From the NCBI GenBank assembly GCA_020284085.1, contig JACEVL010000130.1, positions 3,666,076-3,730,075 of the forward strand: a stretch of 64,000 nucleotides of DNA, read 5' to 3'. This stretch comes from Aporrectodea caliginosa. Lineage: Eukaryota > Annelida > Clitellata > Crassiclitellata > Lumbricidae. Position 1 is the first letter of the stretch. Every line of letters starts with the position of its first letter. Made by a program: the position numbers and the translations under genes. The notes beneath the pieces were generated by a model, which was given only the letters and a program-made list of their open reading frames with translations, was not told where the DNA came from and did no database searches. Shown one piece after another: positions 59,575 to 64,000 of this stretch.

Positions 59575-59869
59575 ATTCCTGGCTTGGGCCAGGCAGTCTG
59601 TTGTAACTTGTTTTGGTCGTACGACGTATGCTAATAGCTACGGTTTAGGCAGGGGCCCACCGGGAAATTTCCCGGTTTCCCGGCGGGCCAGTCCGCCCCT
59701 GCGTGTATGCGCGTACATAAGCATGTCTGTGTGTGTAATACTGTGTATACATGCATGTCTGTCTATATGCATATTGCACGTATGCTGTATTCATTATGTA
59801 GGAGTATGTAACATTCCAGATACTCAGATATGTATGCCTATGCAAGCATGCATGTAATTGTAATTGAAC

Positions 59870-59920
59870 ATTTGTATAGCGCCACTCAGAGATTCAGAGG
59901 CGCTCCCGACACAGGTATGT
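59870..59920 (-). mobile_element. CR1-like 3' tail fragment
   Basis: On the plus strand it reads TTTGTATAGCGCCACTCAGAG, then GAGGCGCTCCCGAC: the reverse of the GGGAGCGCCTC...GGCGCTAT tail seen in the CR1-like copies. Confidence 0.55.
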
Positions 59921-59973
59921 ACGTATATATGCATGTATGAGTATGACTGAATCTATGTATCTGGCAAAGCGCC

Positions 59974-60336
59974 TTGGGTACAGCTCCTCGCTACGTATGC
60001 TTCATCTTTACTCTCTCTTCTTCTTTTAAGGGTCGCTCAGCCCTCCGTTCCGCTTCTCGGGGTGACTTCTTGGTTCCATTTGCCCGCACTGCTACTATGA
60101 AGCGCCGAGCATTCTCTGTCGTTGGTCTAACAACGTGGAATGACTTGCCATCTTTCCTTCGCCTATCTCCTCGTATTCACTCGTCTTCCTTTTACGCCCT
60201 ATTGAAGACAGAAAACTGTAATGTAATTGTATAGCGCCATTCCTGGCCACTCTATGATCAGGCCTGGCTTGGGAGCGCCTCTGAGTAGAGCCCTTGAAGA
60301 GGCGCTATATAAATTCTGTGATTGATTAATTGATTG
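59974..60336 (+). pseudogene. CR1/L2-like LINE C-terminal fragment and 3' tail
   Basis: The frame carries LVPFARTATMKRRAFSVVGL, then TTWNDLPSFLRLSPRIHSSS, nearly the same as the end of the CR1-like copy at 24191-24379. The 3' tail runs GGGAGCGCCTCTGAG ... GGCGCTATATAAATTC and a (GATT)n run to about 60336. The frame ends after ALLKTENCNVIV. It is 5'-truncated. Confidence 0.85.
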
Positions 60337-60340
60337 ATTG

Positions 60341-60361
60341 ATCTATGTATGCATGTATGTG

Positions 60362-60395
<34 letters not shown>

Positions 60396-60660
60396 TGTAT
60401 GTATGTATGTATGTATGTATGTATGTATGTATGTATGTATGTATGTATGTATGTATGTATGTATGTATGTATTTATGTATGTATGTATGTATGTATGTAT
60501 GTATGTATGTATGTATGTATGTATGTATGTATGTATGCATGCATGCATGTATGTATGTATGTATGTATGTATGTATGTATGACTTTATATGTACGTACGT
60601 ATGTATGTATGTATGTATGCATATATGTACATATGTATGCATGTATTGTGACAGTAGGCC
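60341..60660. repeat. (ATGT)n microsatellite
   Basis: Nearly pure ATGT from 60360 to 60580, with a short GCATGCATGCATG block near 60537 and GTACGTACGTATG near 60594. It starts right after the (GATT)n tail of the LINE fragment, so it may have grown from that tail. Confidence 0.97.
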
Positions 60661-61065
60661 TAAGTATGAATGCTTGTTTACGTATGCATGTAGGACTATG
60701 GTAGGCCTAATGTCTATCTATGTATGTATTCATGCTTATGTTTATATGCAAGTATGTAGGCCTATATATGTTGTTGGTTTCAGTTGATAGATTCCAGAGA
60801 CCGTGTTAATACGGTGCAAGTATTCTGTGAAACATCATGTTGTTACTGAATCGATCGTTTAAGACGGGGGTCGCTATGAATTGCCGTTGGGAAAGAGACT
60901 CATTCCAGCCTTTTCCCATTCGCCTCTCTGGAAAAATAGAACACTTAGCAATTGTATTCGCCTGCAGACGAATGAATAGCAGACGAATGAATCAGCTGCA
61001 GTCTTCACATGTCACACTCTTTGAGATAAAGCAATTGCAGACAATAAAGCGGATATATATATATA
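60661..61065. other. Stretch without recognised genes
   Basis: Three GTAGGCCTA words (60655-60770) and a short GACGAATGAATAGCAGACGAATGAATCAG duplication near 60965-60990. No gene is supported. Confidence 0.45.
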
Positions 61066-63149
61066 TTAGGGTGACACTGAACAATACACCAAAACATTAT
61101 TTTTAGATTTTCTAAAGTCTCACCCCTCAAAAGTGTTTTCTATGATATTAGTGACATCTGTAGGAAATTTTAGTGAAATCTAAAAACATTTAGAGGTCGC
61201 TCAAGGACACTGAACTTTCAATAGAGACGAACAATGTTAATAAAAGTAAATATGCTTAATAATTTTTTGTCTGCACTGCCAATTAAATTTTTTAATTCTG
61301 ATTTTTATTTCCTCTGTTATACTTTCTTCATCAATCATTTTGCATAGTGCAGTTATTATTCACTTTACTAAAACCAATAAATTAATGTAAAAAGTTTGCA
61401 TGTCTTTGTTATATTGAAGCTGTAAAAAAAGAACAAAATGTAAAGGATTAATTGATTATTTTAGAACAGCATTTGATTTTAAATACATTTTTACTTACTG
61501 ATGAGTAGGCTACAACTAGGGCTTATTATTGTAGATGGATTAGTGGGCCTGTGCACTATACAGTGTGCTCCCGAGGTTCCACTTACAGTTCATTGGGATG
61601 GCAAGTAGTTTCCAGCTTTGATATCAACATAACATGTTGACCGGCTGGTTGTGCTGGTATCAGGTGAAGGAAAAATGAAACTCTTAGGAGTTCCTTTGCT
61701 GCCTAATGGAACACGCGAAGCGCAAGGTTCAGCTGTTTTCAACTTGCCTGAAGAGTAGAATATAGTTGGCCGCATACAACCTATGTCTTTTGACTCAACG
61801 TCTAGCAAAACCGGCCTTCATGCAGGAGCATGTGTTCTGCTGGAGCTCAAGCTCAAGACAGATCTTCTAAGCTTGACCTGCAGACATCATGTGCATGAGC
61901 TGATCGTGGGAGAGTCTTCGATACTCTGACAGCAAAATCAAGCAGACCTACAATGAAACTGTTAGAAAAATTTGTGAAATCTTGCAGCTCGACTGATAAA
62001 GATGGCCATAGGAATGACATGGTTGAATATTTGATTGTCTCACTGCTGGGGCCATTCAGAGATGACTTGGTCAGTTTTGTGCAATTTTCATGCATGAGAT
62101 GACTACAAAGAGCTTTTGGGACTAGCTTTGAGATTTTTAGACGTCCCACCTATTGATGAGCAACACATCATTGTTCCTGGAGCTTTCCACAGAGTGCAGT
62201 GGATGGGGAAGTTGATATATTGTTTGAAAATCTACCTCAACCGTTCTCAGTTTAATCTGACTGCGTTTAAACTTCTAAGCCATCTTGAGTTCAATCTATT
62301 TTGTTCTTCAGATGTATCTCAAGGCATGGTGCACATGCCAGTGTCCAATGTCAGCACCCTGGAATGACTTGCAACAGTTGCAGCAGCTCATTTCTAACCA
62401 GGCAGCAAATGAGACCATCGCTAAAGCAGCAGTACATAGCTTTTCAAACCATTCGTGGTACCTGAGCAAGATGTTAGTTGGCCTGGCATTGTTTGATTAA
62501 GCTGTTTATGATAATAGCAAGATTGCAAATTGCAATGGTTGCAGCCCTCAAATTGTTTGTCTAGGATTCAATGAACCTCTTTGGCGTATCAAAGCTAATG
62601 TGCAGGAAGTACCACTACGAGAGCTATATGATTTTGTAACTACAAACACTAAGAAACTCTTTGCTGTACTGGATATTCCTGCAGACTTTCTACAACTACT
62701 TCCAAGCGCATGACAGACAAACGACAACTTTCTCTTGGCTCGTCGCCGAGTTATGAGCTTCAAAGTCGTAAATGATGCGGTCGAACGCGGCGACGCACTG
62801 ATACAATCAGTCATTCAATGGAGTGCTTGCAAATCAGGAAGAACAGAAGCGTTACCTACTGCAGGTGGTTGAGAAACATAGGAAGGAATATCCAGACTCA
62901 AACAACAAACAATCATAAAAGGACTTGTTAAACAGTAGTGGTATCAAAACCATAAGTTGATAGCCTGAGCGTATTATCAACATTGTGTTTAGCACTGACC
63001 ATAATGTAAAACTTTTGGCGCGTTGAGCGACCTTTAAATGTGGACCAATTAATTTCAAAACATTTCTGAATAGTTACTTGATTGTATATAACCATCTAAA
63101 AGGGTGAGACTTTTAAAATTTAAAACTTTAATTTTGAGTGTCACCCTAA
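61066..63149 (+). mobile_element. 2.08-kb terminal-inverted-repeat transposon, superfamily unassigned
   Basis: TTAGGGTGACACT at the left and AGTGTCACCCTAA at the right form 13-bp terminal repeats; (TA)n sequence flanks both sides, so the TSD cannot be read. Interior frames between 61780 and 62905 on the plus strand give transposase-like segments in order (described separately). Stops and frameshifts make it inactive. Short frames on the minus strand at 61590-61808 and elsewhere are shadows. Confidence 0.85.
61785..62905 (+). pseudogene. Decayed transposase of the 2.08-kb element
   Basis: In order on the plus strand, in changing frames: FDSTSSKTG (near 61788) followed by ACVLLELKLK and CRHHVHELIVG (near 61875); a long segment KLLEKFVKSC (near 61960); PGAFHRVQWMGKLIYCLKIY (near 62178); SNHSWYLSKMLVGLALFD (near 62445); and EEQKRYLLQVVEKHR (near 62838). 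The first D, the following C-R-H-H and the W-M-x-K-x-I-Y block are conserved in a family of invertebrate transposon-derived proteins whose superfamily name I cannot give with confidence. Confidence 0.65.
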
Positions 63150-63415
63150 TATATATACAATACATGTATATCTCATATATTAGGATATATTATTATATAT
63201 TGATATATTTATCGTATCTAACTTGGCAACGACGCAGCTTATTGACTGCTGCTGTGTTACTAGAACACACTCACTGTGGTCTGCAATTTGATGATTGCAT
63301 CAGAAGAAAATCAGAGATACGACCTTAGAGTCTTAGACCAAGTGACAGATATATGGACAGACAGCAAAAGAAAGAAAGCCAGATAACGGATAGACAAAGG
63401 CAGGCAAAGAGACTT
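63150..63415. other. Stretch without recognised genes
   Basis: (TA)n flank of the transposon followed by short unremarkable sequence and an AGACAGCAAAAGAAAG run. No gene. Confidence 0.45.
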
Positions 63416-63418
63416 TTA

Positions 63419-63592
63419 GATTGATTGCCTGACTGACTGACTGCCTGACTGACTGGCTGAATGACTGATTGATTGACTGACTGATTGATTGACTTATTGA
63501 TTGACTTACTGACTGACTGGCTGACTGATTGACTGACTGACTGACTATAGCTGACTGACCAACTGACTCACTGACTGACTGGCTGGCTAATT
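63419..63592. repeat. (GACT)n-type microsatellite
   Basis: GACTGACT and GATTGATT units alternate with single-base variants for about 170 bases. Confidence 0.95.
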
Positions 63593-64000
63593 TGCAGGGC
63601 TACTAAGAACGAGATGAGAGGTTCCTTGAAGGCGTTAGGCTAAATGAACATTCAAAACATAGGCGCCGACTTTTGGTTTTGTCTCTGGGTTCATGGGACA
63701 TGGGTTCTAACTTCTACCCCGGGAAATATTTTTGTAATCTACATTGCCGTATAGTAGGTGAGTTTTAGGTCATTTTCGGAGACGTTTGAACGTTTCAGTG
63801 TTATTATTTATTTATTATTTATGTACGGGCTGTGAGATCATTTCATGTTGGGTATTTGTGTTGTACTTGTATACTTCTCAAGTTGTGAGATTACTGGAAT
63901 TTACTGTAAAAATTTGAATTTAAAGTCCGAATTCTTCTGGGTGCGACGCACCCACTGAACGTATACCCTCTGGGTGCATTCGCACCCAAGGCACCCAAAG
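63593..64000. other. Window end with a possible transposon terminus
   Basis: ATAGGCGCCGACTTTTGG at about 63660 looks like a hAT-type end, but the partner would be beyond the window. 63930-63998 repeats CTGGGTGC(G/A) and GCACCCA(A/C) in both orientations. Confidence 0.35.

Larger units (their letters stand above)
57100..59701 (-). mobile_element. hAT transposon with exact 8-bp TSD
   Basis: Terminal repeats are CAGGGGCGGACTGG and CCAGTCCGCCCCTG. CGTGTATG stands on both sides (57092-57099 and 59702-59709), an exact TSD. Subterminal GGGAAA-TTTCCCGG sequence is at the right end. The minus strand carries transposase fragments at 59299-59574 and 58591-58821, and an L2-like LINE is nested at 57612-58165. 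It is a non-functional copy of 2602 bp. Confidence 0.93.

Overview
The window is animal nuclear DNA, most likely from a marine invertebrate; I cannot fix the phylum. It has split exons with GT/AG borders, CR1/L2-type LINE tails, tRNA-derived SINEs, many hAT-type DNA transposons with 8-bp target-site duplications (TSDs), long tetranucleotide arrays and a recurrent TAGGCCTA-like word. It is gene-poor. Most open frames are simple-repeat translations or transposon fragments.

Layout. 1-83 is homopolymer-rich edge sequence. 83-4020 recurs at 9420-13560, almost identical apart from two indels. The first copy ends inside a hAT-type MITE whose right half and right flank differ from those of the second copy, as expected for a tandem duplication made by unequal exchange between two MITEs. 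The intervening 4.5-9.4 kb holds two clusters of short palindromes and a SINE. 14-17 kb holds LINE and hAT ends, a 570-bp (ACAT)n array and the end of a Ty3/gypsy RNase H frame.

17.15-35.39 kb is one giant imperfect inverted repeat with its axis near 28.74 kb. The left arm (about 11.6 kb) contains recognisable transposons, a SINE and a CR1-like reverse transcriptase. The right arm (about 6.6 kb) is the same sequence in reverse order, shortened almost evenly to about half by very many small deletions. This looks more like an uncorrected fold-back read than a biological duplication, so nothing between about 28.8 and 35.4 kb should be used as gene evidence.

36.6-37.9 kb carries a decayed virus-like/Polinton-like pair: a frameshifted phospholipase A2-like domain followed by a retroviral-type integrase with a C-terminal chromodomain. 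The clearest host gene is on the plus strand at 41.06-44.64 kb: three phase-compatible exons encode a sushi (CCP) domain, a transmembrane helix and a cytoplasmic tail, the 3' part of a type I membrane protein. Its introns contain long tetranucleotide arrays. Two or three weak candidate exons lie on the minus strand at 49.0 and 53.0-53.3 kb.

46-64 kb is mostly transposons and microsatellites: a hAT MITE (46.1 kb), a LINE reverse transcriptase remnant (54.1 kb), a hAT remnant with a BED zinc finger (54.4 kb), a foldback element whose long inverted ends are 15-bp tandem repeats (54.84-55.68 kb), a hAT element with perfect TSDs and a nested L2-like LINE (57.10-59.70 kb), another LINE 3' end (60 kb), and a 2.08-kb inverted-terminal-repeat transposon with a decayed transposase of a superfamily I cannot name (61.07-63.15 kb).
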